This document shows, piece after piece, positions 38,801 to 46,596 of a stretch of DNA of 64,000 nucleotides (within the stretch, counting starts at the first letter, position 1; each line of letters opens with the position of its first letter). Below the pieces are notes generated by a model that made no database searches, was not told where the DNA came from, and was given only the letters and a program-made list of their open reading frames with translations. Source of the DNA: Burkholderiales bacterium RIFCSPHIGHO2_01_FULL_63_240 (GTDB lineage Bacteria; Pseudomonadota; Gammaproteobacteria; Burkholderiales; Burkholderiaceae_C); contig MERU01000013.1 of NCBI GenBank assembly GCA_001770725.1, positions 89,977 through 153,976 of the forward strand. Direction: 5' to 3'. The position numbers and the translations under genes are program-made.

Positions 38801-38863
38801 GGTCAGACGTTGCCCCACGGTGCCGAAGAAAGCGCCGATGCCCTGGTTGATGCGCGACAGCAT
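32831..38863 (-). CDS. Large alpha-2-macroglobulin family protein
   Basis: About 2010 residues, larger than E. coli YfhM (about 1650). A membrane anchor near the N-terminus (VLVVAAVAVAGL) is followed by a string of macroglobulin (MG) domains (for example FSGVAVPVMKVGKPATEILM). An acidic low-complexity stretch occurs near residue 600 (DESGYEGEEGGYEGEYGDQG). The bait/CUB region comes next, then the thioester domain with intact CTEQ (Cys1524) in YGCTEQIT. It acts in the periplasm as a covalent protease trap. The start is the ATG with GAGG 8 nt upstream, giving MLSRINQG. Directly upstream of and coupled to pbpC. Confidence 0.93.
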   Translation of the reverse strand: MLSRINQGIGAFFGTVGQRLTAVGRPLLAIFGGLLGLLLGSWQAPGWLRGLGRLGASALNWCRWHMLQVLVVAAVAVAGLTHLPQLKRWWQGLLPDAGSQSELTFQVEAPGRTVIEDKQPPNPLVVKFSGVAVPVMKVGKPATEILMDPPASGQWTWTAADQLVFQPKADWPVGQRYKVSIGRKALAPNVTLKSREFEFQAPAFTIEVDNAEFYQDPVQVNLRRVVYQLRFSHPVNTKSLEGAIRLDEGDPEASLFGLNAGSSRKFTVTYDVHKLLATVMSEPLPIPAQTQAMRLSVAAGVTAQQGGEGSADKLQRSVEVPGLYSLAINDISASVVSNQAGDPEHVLHVGTSMPVHERELAKAVQAWVLPESDKPGGEPTVWTDPTEVTPAVLQRARRVKLEPISGEREVNDGLSLRMPSAEGGQFIYVQVAKGLRTPGGYLLADVRTGVMQLKAFAPELSIVSQGSLLALSGDKKLPILVRDLPGVKIEIARMLPQQLHMLISQSSGEFGKPGFYRGVTPDHLSERFEREVPLKLKPGRSHYETVDFAEYLKGPNGERRGIFLLSVKGYDPKRAAGSSNVDATETPDESGYEGEEGGYEGEYGDQGGDIDPESMEDKRLVLVTDLGLVAKRTIDGSRDVFVQSIASGLPVGGATVEVWGRNGLVLVSQVTDASGHTRLPNLAAFQREKTPVLMVVRKEGDLSFLPFNRYDRNLDLSRFDVGGLRSAGVPNQMTGYLFSDRGIYRPGDTFNLGVIVKAGNWATSLKDLPVELEVVDARGLTVRREVVRLGAGGAAEFSHTTQESSPTGVYTVNLSLPRQSSPGAPDVPPLQLGSTTVKVQEFLPDRTKVTARLSQEALEGWVSPDELKAQVSVQNLFGTPAPNRRVTGALTLRPGYPAFRAFPDHRFHDPMVARNGLTDDLGEQQTDAEGKATFELRLDRFEAATYQAHVLLKAFEPEGGRSVAAEARALVSDRPYLVGVKASGDLGYVSRNAAREVDIVAVDPQVKPIAVKGLKLVRVEHRVLSVLVKQNSGLYRYESRAKDVTLEEVPYAIAASGAKLRLNTTTPGNFAYQLRDEDGLVLTQVDYSVAGAANLSRSLDRNAELQIKLSKKDYQPGEDIELSIQAPYIGAGLITIERDKVYTHTWFKTDKTATVQKITLPKDFEGNGYVSVHFIRDPASDEVYTSPLSHGVVPFATSLARRTARISLSSNALVKPGETVKMTLKSDAPTKAYVFAVDEGILQVARYVNPDPLKHFFSKRALEVSTLQTLDLILPEFRKLMMGAAPGGDGEGELGKHLNPFKRKRDKPVAYWSGLVEVNGSREFSYTVPESFNGSLRVIAVAVNDETVAAATTQTTVRGDLVLLPNVPLAMSPGDVVEVGVGLANNIVGSGKDAPIQLNLAVGPGLEVVGEAARTLKVSALSEASTVFKVRARSDAQAQLGSSAVTFTAQRGASRARLSTELSVRPASARVTLVQSGTLVGSGELKSQAQVYPQLARSELAISATPWAFASGLMQYLDQYPYGCTEQITSRTLPAVILASRPELAREVARGRSAAEQSAFDANKVWTGYLTQLRSRQNGDGGLAYWPGGPSDLYSTTQAMQLLLEARERQLKAPADLMAKSSDFLQAQLGAGGNGLGGWRQRAQGAYLLTRQGVLVPAALANLRETLRSKAGQDARLSRHLGAAYLAASYQLLKQDSVANELIEPVWQDLLTRMKAQPPQARGWDGLDDPLSHDTALIYLVARHFPKRLAALPTATWENLAKQIRDGWYSTASSASTILAVDAYATAAAQSAKASGPLKAQAFNAQGQVQALALGELLPMARATVPQGTARVKIGQGGELPLFYSWSESGFERGLPDKPLQQGMEIVREVLNASGQVITEAQLGDEVTVRVRVRSLDRAQIPQVALVDILPGGLEPVQQPVDASEETDEPLWRRRLGGGGTWSLDFVDVREDRVLFFGNVGRNMMEVTYKARATNVGEFSMPAAFGEAMYERRIFARSAGGRFTVKPLGK

Positions 38864-38959
38864 GGTCACAGCCTCACTGGTTGGATGTTGTTCTGATGAA
38901 GGCACCCTGCTGGCCCGCATGGGCCAAGCAGGGTGTGCCGGGCAGCATCGTGCCTCAAA

Positions 38960-40372
38960 TCACGGACGTTGCGAGCCCTGCCCCAGCAACTCGTACCAGT
39001 CCAGCTGGCGGGTGGCGACCATGACGGCGCTCAGCACGGCAAACAGCAGGAGCGAGCCCAGCACCAGCGCGTTTTGCTCCATCTGCAGCAGGGCGTAGAG
39101 CACGCCGTACAAACCACCGATGCCCGCCCCGAAGCCCAGGCCCGCGAGCCAGCCGCGCAACACGAAGCTGCCGTAGAAAGTCAGCAGCAGCGTGCAGGCC
39201 GCGCTGGCCGCCAGGTAAGCCCAGCCGAACGCCAGGTGCTCCGACAAACTCACCAGCAGCAGGAAGAACAGGCTCAAGGCGGCACCCACCAGCAGGTACT
39301 GGATGGGGTGCACGCGCAGGCGGCGCAAAACCTCCATCAGGCCCACGCCCACGAAGGTCAGCACGATGAACAGCAGGCCGTACTTGGTGGCGCGGTCGCT
39401 GAGCGAATACGGGTTGACCGGGTCGATGAAGGACACCCCGAAGGTTTCGATGCAACCGTTTTCGGCCGAGGTGGCCTCGTCGCTGCCCTCGGTCATCACG
39501 TAGGGGTTCAGGCGGGCCACGGCGCCGAACGGCGAGCACAGGCGCTCACCGCCGCGCCACGACTGCGAAGCGGTGCTGGCCAGCGAGCTGACCTTCCAGG
39601 TCGCGTCAAAGCCATCTGCGCGGACCACGCGCTCGCTGGGCAAAAAGCGCCCGCCAAACGAAGGGTGAGGCCAGTCGCCACGCAGGCGCACCAGCGTGGT
39701 GTCGGCCACCGGCGCCATCGAAAAGCCGCGCGTGCCCGCCAGCTCCAGGTTCAGGCGCACCGACAGGCCGGTGCCAGCCGCCGGCTGGACGCCCGCCAGC
39801 GGCGCGTGAAAGCCGCGCGCATGGTGCGCCTGCTCGCTGCCCGCCTGCACCGTCACCCGCTGGTCGTTGATGCGCAGCTCGGCAACGCGGATGCCACGCG
39901 CGTCGCTGACCGACACGGCCAGCACCGGGGCCTCGCAGCGGACCTCGCCGCCCGGCTGACGCGGCAGCAGGGTCAGGCCGCCCAGGTCGGCCCAGCTGGC
40001 CTGCACGCCGGCCTTCACGCCATAGCCATTGACCTTGAACATGCCGCGGTGGCGAGGGTTCACCCCCAACTCCGCATCGACCTGCACCTGCGTGGCGGGC
40101 AGACGCAGCACGTGGGTCTCGGTTTCAGATGTGGCTCGGCGTTGGCCTTTGTCGTCTTCATGGAGGGTCACCCAGGTTTCGGTGCAGGTGCGCGTGAGCA
40201 CCGGCCCCAGCAGGGTCTGGCTGCCGGCCAGGCTGTTGGCCACGCTCTGCTCGGCCTCCTGCTGACGGCCCTGGCGCTCGTTGACCACGCCCTGCACGGT
40301 CCACAGCGACCACAGCAGGCCCAGGGTGACGGCGCCCACGGCGCCCATCTTGCTGATCAAGGGGAATCTCAT
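38960..40372 (-). CDS. creD: Inner-membrane protein CreD
   Basis: 470 residues. One N-terminal membrane helix (GAVTLGLLWSLWTVQGVV), a large periplasmic domain (LLGPVLTRTCTETWVTL, RGMFKVNGYGVKAG) and about five C-terminal helices (YGLLFIVLTFVGVGLMEVL, HPIQYLLVGAALSLFFLLL). CreD is the most strongly induced member of the CreBC regulon and helps envelope integrity and beta-lactam tolerance. An exact cre-tag lies 69 bp upstream. Third gene of creB-creC-creD reading leftwards. Confidence 0.95.
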   Translation of the reverse strand: MRFPLISKMGAVGAVTLGLLWSLWTVQGVVNERQGRQQEAEQSVANSLAGSQTLLGPVLTRTCTETWVTLHEDDKGQRRATSETETHVLRLPATQVQVDAELGVNPRHRGMFKVNGYGVKAGVQASWADLGGLTLLPRQPGGEVRCEAPVLAVSVSDARGIRVAELRINDQRVTVQAGSEQAHHARGFHAPLAGVQPAAGTGLSVRLNLELAGTRGFSMAPVADTTLVRLRGDWPHPSFGGRFLPSERVVRADGFDATWKVSSLASTASQSWRGGERLCSPFGAVARLNPYVMTEGSDEATSAENGCIETFGVSFIDPVNPYSLSDRATKYGLLFIVLTFVGVGLMEVLRRLRVHPIQYLLVGAALSLFFLLLVSLSEHLAFGWAYLAASAACTLLLTFYGSFVLRGWLAGLGFGAGIGGLYGVLYALLQMEQNALVLGSLLLFAVLSAVMVATRQLDWYELLGQGSQRP

Positions 40373-40440
40373 CGTCTTGTCCTGTCGGTGTGATGACAGG
40401 CGCGATGGTGCGCACCGAGGGTGAGCAGACGATGAGCTGT

Positions 40441-40456
40441 GTGAAGCGGGTGTGAA
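40441..40456 (-). promoter_or_regulatory. cre-tag, CreB binding site for creD
   Basis: On the minus strand the sequence reads TTCAC-ACCCGC-TTCAC, an exact match to the CreB consensus TTCAC-N6-TTCAC. It sits in the 90-bp creC-creD gap and faces creD. Confidence 0.85.
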
Positions 40457-40462
40457 GTCCGC

Positions 40463-41920
40463 TCAAACGCTGGGCAGGCACAGGGCCGCGCGCAAGCCCG
40501 GTTGCGCTGGCGTCAGGCGCAGCTCGCCCCCGTGCAGGGCCATGACCTGGCGCACGATGGCCAGCCCCAGGCCCGAGCCCTTTCGTGGCGGCTGCCCGGC
40601 CCGCTCGGGGCGGGCGGTGGAGTAAAAGCGCTCGCCCAGGCGCGGCCAGGCGTAATCGGGCACCCCCACGCCGTGGTCGCGCACCACGATGCACACGCGC
40701 GGGCCCTCGGCCTGCACGCTCAGCTCGATCACGCCGCCCGCCGGCGAAAACTCGATCGCGTTGTCCAGCAGGTTGCTCAGGGCCAGCTCCAGCAGCTCGG
40801 CTTCGCCCTGCACGCTCAGGCCCTCGGCCACCTCGGTGCGCACACTCAAGCCTGCCTGCTGCAGGCGCGGCGCATGGCTGCGCAGCAGCCGCTCGACCAG
40901 GCTGGCGGGGTCCAGGCGCTGCTGGTGGTCAAGGCTGTGGCGCTGCTCGAGCTTGGAGAGCTCCAGCAGGCGGTCGACCAGGCGTTGCAGGCGCTGGGTC
41001 TGCTCGCGGATCTGGCGGGCGAAGCGCTCGCGATCGGCCGCCGGCAACTCGTCTTGCAGCAGCTCGGCCGCGCCCCCGATGGCCGCCAGCGGGCTCTTGA
41101 GCTCGTGCGTCATGGCGCGCACCAGCTGCTCGACGTGCTCGTGGCCGTCGAGCCGGTCTCGCATGGCGGCCATGGCGTGGGCCAGCTCGCCCAGCTCGCC
41201 CGAGAGTTCTGGCGGGGGCTCGCGCTGGCCCCATTGCACGCGCTGGGCGTAGTGCCGCAGGCGCCGCACCGACCAGATCACCCAGGCCGTCACCGCGGCG
41301 CCCACGACCAGCGACAGGCCCAGCAACCACAGGCCCTTGACCAGGATTTCCTGCTGCGCGCGCTCGACGAACTTGGCCACCGAGCGCATGGGCTTGGCCA
41401 CCGTGAGCACGCCGATGATCTGCTTGCCTTGCATGACCGGGGCAGCCACGTGCATGACCGAGCTGTCGTCGTCGGCGACCACGTAACGGGTGGCGCGCGC
41501 GCCGTACTGGCCCGACAGGGTGAGCGAGACGTCGCGCCAGCGCGAGTAGTCCTGGCCCACCGCGTTGCCACCATCGGGCAGACCGGTGTCGAAGACCACG
41601 CGGCCTTGGGCGTCGGTGACGTAGACGCGGTAGTCCAGCGTGCGCTTGCTCAGGCCCCAGATCTGCGCGTCCACCGGGCGGGCGGCGTAGTCGAGCACGC
41701 GGCGGGCGAAGCGGCTTTCGCGCAGGTCGGTTTGTGGCGCCATGGCGGCCAGGTCGTCCTGCGCCAGCTCGGCCAGGATGTTGGCCGTGTCGACCAGCAT
41801 GTCCTCCATGACCTCGCGCACGCTGGGTTGGACCTGTTGCACGAACACGCGCATCACGAAGAAGGCCGCGATGCCGGTGATCAGGAAGAAGCCCAGCAGC
41901 AGGCGCAGACCCAGCTTCAT
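40463..41920 (-). CDS. creC: Sensor histidine kinase CreC
   Basis: 485 residues. Two membrane helices (LRLLLGFFLITGIAAFFVM and GLWLLGLSLVVGAAVTAWVIW) flank a periplasmic sensor with VRRVLDYAARPVDAQIWGLS-type CreC features. HAMP-like region, HisKA with MTHELKSPLAAIGG and HATPase with SNLLDNAIEFSPAGG and PRKGSGLGLAIV follow. In E. coli CreC responds to carbon metabolism; in other genera the homologous pair senses PBP4 inhibition by beta-lactams. It lies between creB (7 bp gap) and creD. Confidence 0.94.
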   Translation of the reverse strand: MKLGLRLLLGFFLITGIAAFFVMRVFVQQVQPSVREVMEDMLVDTANILAELAQDDLAAMAPQTDLRESRFARRVLDYAARPVDAQIWGLSKRTLDYRVYVTDAQGRVVFDTGLPDGGNAVGQDYSRWRDVSLTLSGQYGARATRYVVADDDSSVMHVAAPVMQGKQIIGVLTVAKPMRSVAKFVERAQQEILVKGLWLLGLSLVVGAAVTAWVIWSVRRLRHYAQRVQWGQREPPPELSGELGELAHAMAAMRDRLDGHEHVEQLVRAMTHELKSPLAAIGGAAELLQDELPAADRERFARQIREQTQRLQRLVDRLLELSKLEQRHSLDHQQRLDPASLVERLLRSHAPRLQQAGLSVRTEVAEGLSVQGEAELLELALSNLLDNAIEFSPAGGVIELSVQAEGPRVCIVVRDHGVGVPDYAWPRLGERFYSTARPERAGQPPRKGSGLGLAIVRQVMALHGGELRLTPAQPGLRAALCLPSV

Positions 41921-41927
41921 GGCGCGC

Positions 41928-42644
41928 TCACAGCAGGCGGGGGTCGATGGCGTAACCCAGGCCGCGGTGGGTCACGATCAGCTCGGCCGGTGCGCCCGCA
42001 TCGCGCAGCTTGCCGCGCAGGGTCTTGACGTGGGTGTCCACCGTGCGGTCGGTGCTGTCGGCGTCCTGGCCCCAGACGGCATCGAGCAGGGCCTCGCGGG
42101 GCCAGATGCGGCCGGGGTGGCGCAACAGCAGCGCCAGCAGGCCCAGCTCGCGGCGCGTCAGGGGCAACCAATGTTCGCCACAGCGGATGCGCTGGCCGGC
42201 TTCATCGCAAACCAGGACGGGCTCGCGCGCGGCCGGTGCGTGCTCGCCGCCCGCGCTCAACTGGGAGCGGCGGATGAGCGCACGCACCCGGGCGCACAGC
42301 TCACGCGGGCTGAAGGGTTTGGTGAGGTAGTCGTCGGCGCCGAGCTCCAGGCCCAGCACGCGGTCGATCTCTTCGGCGCGCGCGGTCAGCATCAGCACCG
42401 GCAGGGCCTGCAGCGTGGTGCCGGCCTGGCGCAGGCTGCGGCACAGGTCCAGCCCGCTGCCATCGGGCAGGCCCACATCGAAGATGACCGCCGCGGGCAG
42501 GGGCCGCCCGCTGTCGCGCAGCCGCCGGTCGGCTTCGCCCACCAGCATCACGTGCTCGACCTCGAAGCCTTCGCGTCCCAGCGCGTAGACCACGGTCTCG
42601 GCGATGGCCGGGTCGTCTTCGAGCAGGAGCAGCTTCGTGGCCAT
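41928..42644 (-). CDS. creB: Response regulator CreB
   Basis: 238 residues, OmpR type. The receiver (1-120) has LLLLEDDPAIAETV, acceptor Asp in VIFDVGLPDGSG and Lys in YLTKPFSPREL. The winged-helix DNA-binding domain (about 145-238) has LTRRELGLLALLLRHPG and STDRTVDTHVKTLRGKLR. It binds cre-tags and activates creD. It starts 23 bp after the methyltransferase stop, so that gene may be in the same transcript. Its ribosome site is weak. Confidence 0.94.
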   Translation of the reverse strand: MATKLLLLEDDPAIAETVVYALGREGFEVEHVMLVGEADRRLRDSGRPLPAAVIFDVGLPDGSGLDLCRSLRQAGTTLQALPVLMLTARAEEIDRVLGLELGADDYLTKPFSPRELCARVRALIRRSQLSAGGEHAPAAREPVLVCDEAGQRIRCGEHWLPLTRRELGLLALLLRHPGRIWPREALLDAVWGQDADSTDRTVDTHVKTLRGKLRDAGAPAELIVTHRGLGYAIDPRLL

Positions 42645-42667
42645 GGTCGTTGAGCGCCCCGCAGGGC

Positions 42668-43954
42668 TCAGGCCGGCAGCAGGCCGTCGGCCTTGAGCAG
42701 CTCTTCCAGGCACTGGTGCTGCAGCCCGTAGAAGGCCTTGATGTCGCGCACCTGGGCCACGACCTCGGTGTTGTCCTGGGGCTGGCTGCGCTTGACGGCC
42801 AGGATCATCTTGTTCTTGTTGGTGTGCTCCAGCGAGATGAACTCGAAGACCTGGGTGTCGTAGCCCGCCGCATCCAGCAGCATGGCGCGCAGGCCGTCGG
42901 TGAGCATCTCGGCTTCCTGCGCCTGGTGGATGCCGTGCTGCAGGATGGGCCGCAGCGGGTGCGGGCTCAGCAGCTGCGGGCGCACCTCCTTGTGACAGCA
43001 GGGCGAGCACAGGATGACCTGGGCGCCCGCCCGGATGCCCAGGTGGATGGCGTGGTCGGTGGCGATGTCGCAGGCGTGCAGGGCGATGACGACGTCGAGG
43101 TCGGCCGGGTGGTAGTGGCGCACATCGCCTTGTTCATAGTCCATGCCCTGCAGCTTGAGCTGGCCGATGACACGCTGGCACAGCTGGACCAGGTCGTCGC
43201 GCAGCTCGACGCCGGTGACGCGGGCGTCGCGCCCCATCGTGTTGCGCAGCCAGTCGTGCACGGCAAAGGTCAGGTAGCCCTTGCCGGAGCCGAAGTCCAC
43301 CACGTGCAAGGCCTGGCGATCGGCCAGCGAAGACTTCGCCACGGCCGACGAGAACACCTCAAGAAATTTGTTGATCTGCTTCCACTTGCGCGACATGGCC
43401 GGGATCAGGTGGCCGTGTGCGTCGGTGACGCCCAACTCGCGCAGGAAGGGGCGCGAGAGTTCGAGCAGGCGGTGCTTGTCGCGGTTGTGGGCCTGGGATG
43501 GCGCCTCGGCCTTGGCATCGGGTTGCCGGGCCGCGCCGGCGAGCTTGCCCACGCGCACGCTGGCCTTGCCCTTCTTGCTGATCGCCAGCTGCACCTCTTC
43601 GGTGGCCGTGAACAGGTGGGCGTTGCGGAAGGCGCCAGCGCCGAGCCACTGGCCCAGCAGGCCCAGGCCTTCTTGCGTCGGCAGGTTCTTGGTGATGTCC
43701 TTGGTCGGAAAGCGCAGCAGGAAGCTCAGGTGCGGCTGGCCGCGCAGCTCGATGGGGCGCACCATGACGCGCTGCAGGCCCTGCCCCAGCTCCTCGATGG
43801 CCCCCATGCCGCCCTGGTAGGCCACCAGCAGCACCTGCTGGCACACACCCTGAACCAGGGCCTCGCGCGTGAGCGTGGCAAAGCGCTGCAGCGCGGCGGC
43901 GTTGGCCGCGGCGGCATCGGTGTGGGAGGAAGCGGACTCGGGGGACTCGGGCAT
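42668..43954 (-). CDS. Class I SAM-dependent methyltransferase (Methyltransf_32-type)
   Basis: 428 residues. The C-terminal half carries the SAM-binding core: motif I VVDFGSGKGYLTFAVHDWL, motif II TGVELRDDL, GDVRHYHPADLDVVIALHACD (DxV/xALHACD signature) and CSPCCHKEV. The N-terminal half (about 170 residues) is of unknown fold and may bind substrate. The HACDxA-type signature is shared with METTL25-like enzymes; bacterial substrates (RNA or protein) are not known. I chose ATG 43954; GTG 43975 is an alternative. First gene upstream of creBCD. Confidence 0.85.
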   Translation of the reverse strand: MPESPESASSHTDAAAANAAALQRFATLTREALVQGVCQQVLLVAYQGGMGAIEELGQGLQRVMVRPIELRGQPHLSFLLRFPTKDITKNLPTQEGLGLLGQWLGAGAFRNAHLFTATEEVQLAISKKGKASVRVGKLAGAARQPDAKAEAPSQAHNRDKHRLLELSRPFLRELGVTDAHGHLIPAMSRKWKQINKFLEVFSSAVAKSSLADRQALHVVDFGSGKGYLTFAVHDWLRNTMGRDARVTGVELRDDLVQLCQRVIGQLKLQGMDYEQGDVRHYHPADLDVVIALHACDIATDHAIHLGIRAGAQVILCSPCCHKEVRPQLLSPHPLRPILQHGIHQAQEAEMLTDGLRAMLLDAAGYDTQVFEFISLEHTNKNKMILAVKRSQPQDNTEVVAQVRDIKAFYGLQHQCLEELLKADGLLPA

Positions 43955-44021
43955 GGGGGGCACGTAAAGTGGCACGTCAGGGGGCTCGTCTGGGGGCTCT
44001 AAGGTGCGCGGTGGCAGTTCG

Positions 44022-44918
44022 TCATTGTGCCCCGCAGCAGCTCAACCAGGCCCGGGCCGCGTGCCCCAGGTAGCGGTCGGCGGCCCACACGTGCGCCACC
44101 ACCCAGGACAGCTCCCGCGCCGGCAGGGCCCGCACCACCAGGTGCCGTGGCAGGTTCAGGCGCTGCAGCAGCGGCTGGGGCAACACCGCCGTGCCCATGC
44201 CCGACTCCGCCATGGACAGCAGGAAGTCCCACTGGCTGCTCTGCGCCACCACCTTCGGGCTCACGCCCGCACGCTGCCAGGCTTCGCGCAGGTGGCGCCC
44301 CAGCGCGAAGCCTTCGGCGGGCACCACCACGGGCAGGCCGTCGAGGTGGGCCAGGCCCGGGCGCTTGAGCTTCGTCCAGGGCGCGTCGGACGTGGCCACC
44401 AGGCAGATGGGAAAGCGGCCGAGCTCGGCGGTGGCCAGCGTCGCACCCGCCTGCGACACCGCCGGGGCGTGCAGGGGCAACACGCTCACGCCCACCTCCA
44501 GCTCACCCGCGGCCACGCGCGCCTCGATCACGTCGCCACCGGCTTCCTCCACGCTCAGCCGCACGCCAGGGTGCCGCGCCCGAAAGCGCTGGATCAGCGG
44601 CGGAAAAAAGCCATTGACCATCGGCGGCAGGCCCAGCGTCAGCTCGCCGCTGTGCAGGCGGGTCAGGTCGGCCACCTCGCGCTGCAGGCCCTGCATCGCG
44701 CCCAGGGCGTGCTGCCCCTGTTCGTAGACCACGCGGCCCACGTCGGTGAGCTGCACCCCGCGCGTGTGGCGAATCAGCAGGGGCGAGCCGATTTCCTCTT
44801 CGAGCTGGCGCACCATCTTGCTGATGGTCGATTGCGTGACGTTGAGCGCCTGCGCGGCCTGGGTGAAGCTGTCGCGGCGAACGGTTTCGATGAAATAGCG
44901 CAGGGCTCGCAGGTCCAT
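44022..44918 (-). CDS. LysR-family transcriptional regulator
   Basis: 298 residues. The N-terminal winged HTH has LRYFIETVRRDSFTQAAQALNVTQSTISKMVR and TDVGRVVYEQG. A ligand-binding domain with two lobes spans residues 95-295. It is divergent from the CoA-transferase gene with a 146-bp gap containing a T-N11-A dyad, so it most likely controls that gene and itself. The inducer could be an acyl-CoA-related acid, inferred only from the target. Confidence 0.92.
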   Translation of the reverse strand: MDLRALRYFIETVRRDSFTQAAQALNVTQSTISKMVRQLEEEIGSPLLIRHTRGVQLTDVGRVVYEQGQHALGAMQGLQREVADLTRLHSGELTLGLPPMVNGFFPPLIQRFRARHPGVRLSVEEAGGDVIEARVAAGELEVGVSVLPLHAPAVSQAGATLATAELGRFPICLVATSDAPWTKLKRPGLAHLDGLPVVVPAEGFALGRHLREAWQRAGVSPKVVAQSSQWDFLLSMAESGMGTAVLPQPLLQRLNLPRHLVVRALPARELSWVVAHVWAADRYLGHAARAWLSCCGAQ

Positions 44919-44933
44919 GGTGGCCTCGTGTTC

Positions 44934-44948
44934 ATTCCATCTGTGAAT
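44934..44948. promoter_or_regulatory. LysR-type operator (ATTC-N7-GAAT)
   Basis: ATTC and GAAT separated by 7 nt form the T-N11-A core typical of LysR regulators. It lies 16 bp before the LysR gene and about 115 bp before the CoA-transferase ATG. Confidence 0.5.
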
Positions 44949-44963
44949 GGATGCGATGAATAT

Positions 44964-44980
44964 AAGTCGCTTTACGACTT
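44964..44980. promoter_or_regulatory. Second dyad in the LysR / CoA-transferase gap
   Basis: Inverted repeat AAGTCG - 5 nt - CGACTT just after an AT-rich TATAAG, consistent with an activation site or a promoter-overlapping operator. Confidence 0.35.
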
Positions 44981-45063
44981 GCGCGCCCCTGCCGAATACT
45001 GCGCCAGCCTCCTGCCGCCACCGCGCCGGCCGGGGGACGTGTTCGCCCACCAAAGGAGACCCC

Positions 45064-46596
45064 ATGCACGCCGACCGCATCCGCCACGCCGCCCTGCGCG
45101 ACAAGGTCATGTCCGCCGACGAAGCGGCCCTGCTCATCCAGCATGGCATGACGGTGGGCATGAGCGGCTTCACCCGCGCCGGTGACTGCAAGGCCGTGCC
45201 CTTCGCCCTGGCCGAGCGCGCACGCCGCAACCCCAGCGAGCCGCTGCAGATCACGCTGATGACGGGTGCATCCCTCGGCCACGATGCCGACAAGGTGCTC
45301 AGCGACGCCGGCGTGACCGCGCGCCGCCTGCCCTTCCAGGTGGATGCCAGCCTGCGCCAGCGCATCAACGCCGGCGAAGTGATGTTCATCGACCAGCACC
45401 TGTCGGAAACCGTGGAGCTGCTGCGCAACCGCCAGCTCGCGCCCGTGGACGTGGCCGTGATCGAGGCCACCTGCATCACCGAAGACGGCCACATCGTGCC
45501 CACCACCTCGGTGGGCAACTCGGCGAGCTTCGCCATCCTGGCGCGGCAGGTCATCGTCGAGGTCAACCTGAGCATGCCGCTCGAGTTGCAGGGCCTGCAC
45601 GACATCTACATCCCCAGCTACCGGCCTCACCGCCAGCCGATTCCGCTGGTGGACGTGGCGCAGCGCATCGGCACCACGGCGATCCCGATCGCCCCAGACA
45701 AGATCGCCGCCATCGTCTTCACCGACCGGCCAGACAGCCCCTCGACCGTGCTGCCGCCCGACGCCGAGACGGCCGCCATCGCCGACCACCTCATCGACTT
45801 CCTGATGCGCGAGGTGCGCGCCAACCGCCTGACGCCCGCGCTGCAACCGCTGCAGGCCGGCATCGGCAGCATCGCCAACGCGGTGCTGCACGGCCTGGTC
45901 GACTCGCCTTTCGAAGACCTGCGCATGTACTCCGAGGTGCTGCAAGACAGCAGCATCGAATTGCTCGATGAAGGCCGGCTGAGCTTCGCCTCGGCCTCGT
46001 CGATGACGCTGTCAAGCAGCTGCTACGCGAGGGTGATGAACCACCTGGGGCGCTACCGCGACCGCCTGGTGCTGCGCCCGCAGGAGATCAGCAACCACCC
46101 CGAGGTGGTGCGCCGCCTGGGCCTGATCGCCATCAACACGGCGCTGGAATGCGACATTTACGGCAACGTGAACTCCACCCACGTGGCCGGCACGCACATG
46201 ATGAACGGCATCGGCGGCTCGGGCGACTTCGCGCGCAACGCCCACCTGTCGGTGTTCGTGACCAAGTCGCTGGCCAAGCGCGGTGCCATCTCCAGCATCG
46301 TGCCCATGGTCACGCACGTGGACCACACCGAGCACGATGTGGACGTGATCGTGACCGAACACGGCCTGGCCGACCTGCGTGGCCTGGCGCCGCGCGAGCG
46401 CGCCCGCGTGGTCATCGACCAGTGCGTGGACCCGCTCTACCGAGACCTGCTGAAAGACTACGTGCGCGACGCCAGCCGGCGCGGCGGCCACACGCCGCAC
46501 GTGCTGGAAGAGGCCTTCGCGTGGCACAAGCGGCTGCGCGAGACCGGCTCGATGCTGCCGGCCGACGCGTTCGCGCAGGCCTTCAGCGAGGCCTGA
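45064..46596 (+). CDS. Acetyl-CoA hydrolase/transferase family (succinyl-CoA:acetate-type CoA transferase)
   Basis: 510 residues of the Cat1/AarC family, which move CoA between acyl-CoAs and acids such as acetate, succinate or propionate. The catalytic Glu is probably Glu291 in MYSEVLQD. Other family marks are GIGSIANAVLHGL, NSTHVAGTHMMNGIGGSGDFARNA (CoA-binding G-rich) and TEHGLADLRGLAPRERA. The ATG follows AAGGAG by 7 nt. Divergent from a LysR regulator and convergent with the ProQ-like gene (stops adjacent). It resembles succinate/acetate transferases most, but the exact substrate pair cannot be told. Confidence 0.9.
   Translation: MHADRIRHAALRDKVMSADEAALLIQHGMTVGMSGFTRAGDCKAVPFALAERARRNPSEPLQITLMTGASLGHDADKVLSDAGVTARRLPFQVDASLRQRINAGEVMFIDQHLSETVELLRNRQLAPVDVAVIEATCITEDGHIVPTTSVGNSASFAILARQVIVEVNLSMPLELQGLHDIYIPSYRPHRQPIPLVDVAQRIGTTAIPIAPDKIAAIVFTDRPDSPSTVLPPDAETAAIADHLIDFLMREVRANRLTPALQPLQAGIGSIANAVLHGLVDSPFEDLRMYSEVLQDSSIELLDEGRLSFASASSMTLSSSCYARVMNHLGRYRDRLVLRPQEISNHPEVVRRLGLIAINTALECDIYGNVNSTHVAGTHMMNGIGGSGDFARNAHLSVFVTKSLAKRGAISSIVPMVTHVDHTEHDVDVIVTEHGLADLRGLAPRERARVVIDQCVDPLYRDLLKDYVRDASRRGGHTPHVLEEAFAWHKRLRETGSMLPADAFAQAFSEA

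Noticed and set aside
31943..38896. A 2317-codon plus-strand open frame opposite the alpha-2-macroglobulin and pbpC genes
   Set aside because: It is antisense to genes with clear domain matches, is rich in Arg/His/Gln/Ala low-complexity typical of GC-rich shadow frames, and has no ribosome site.
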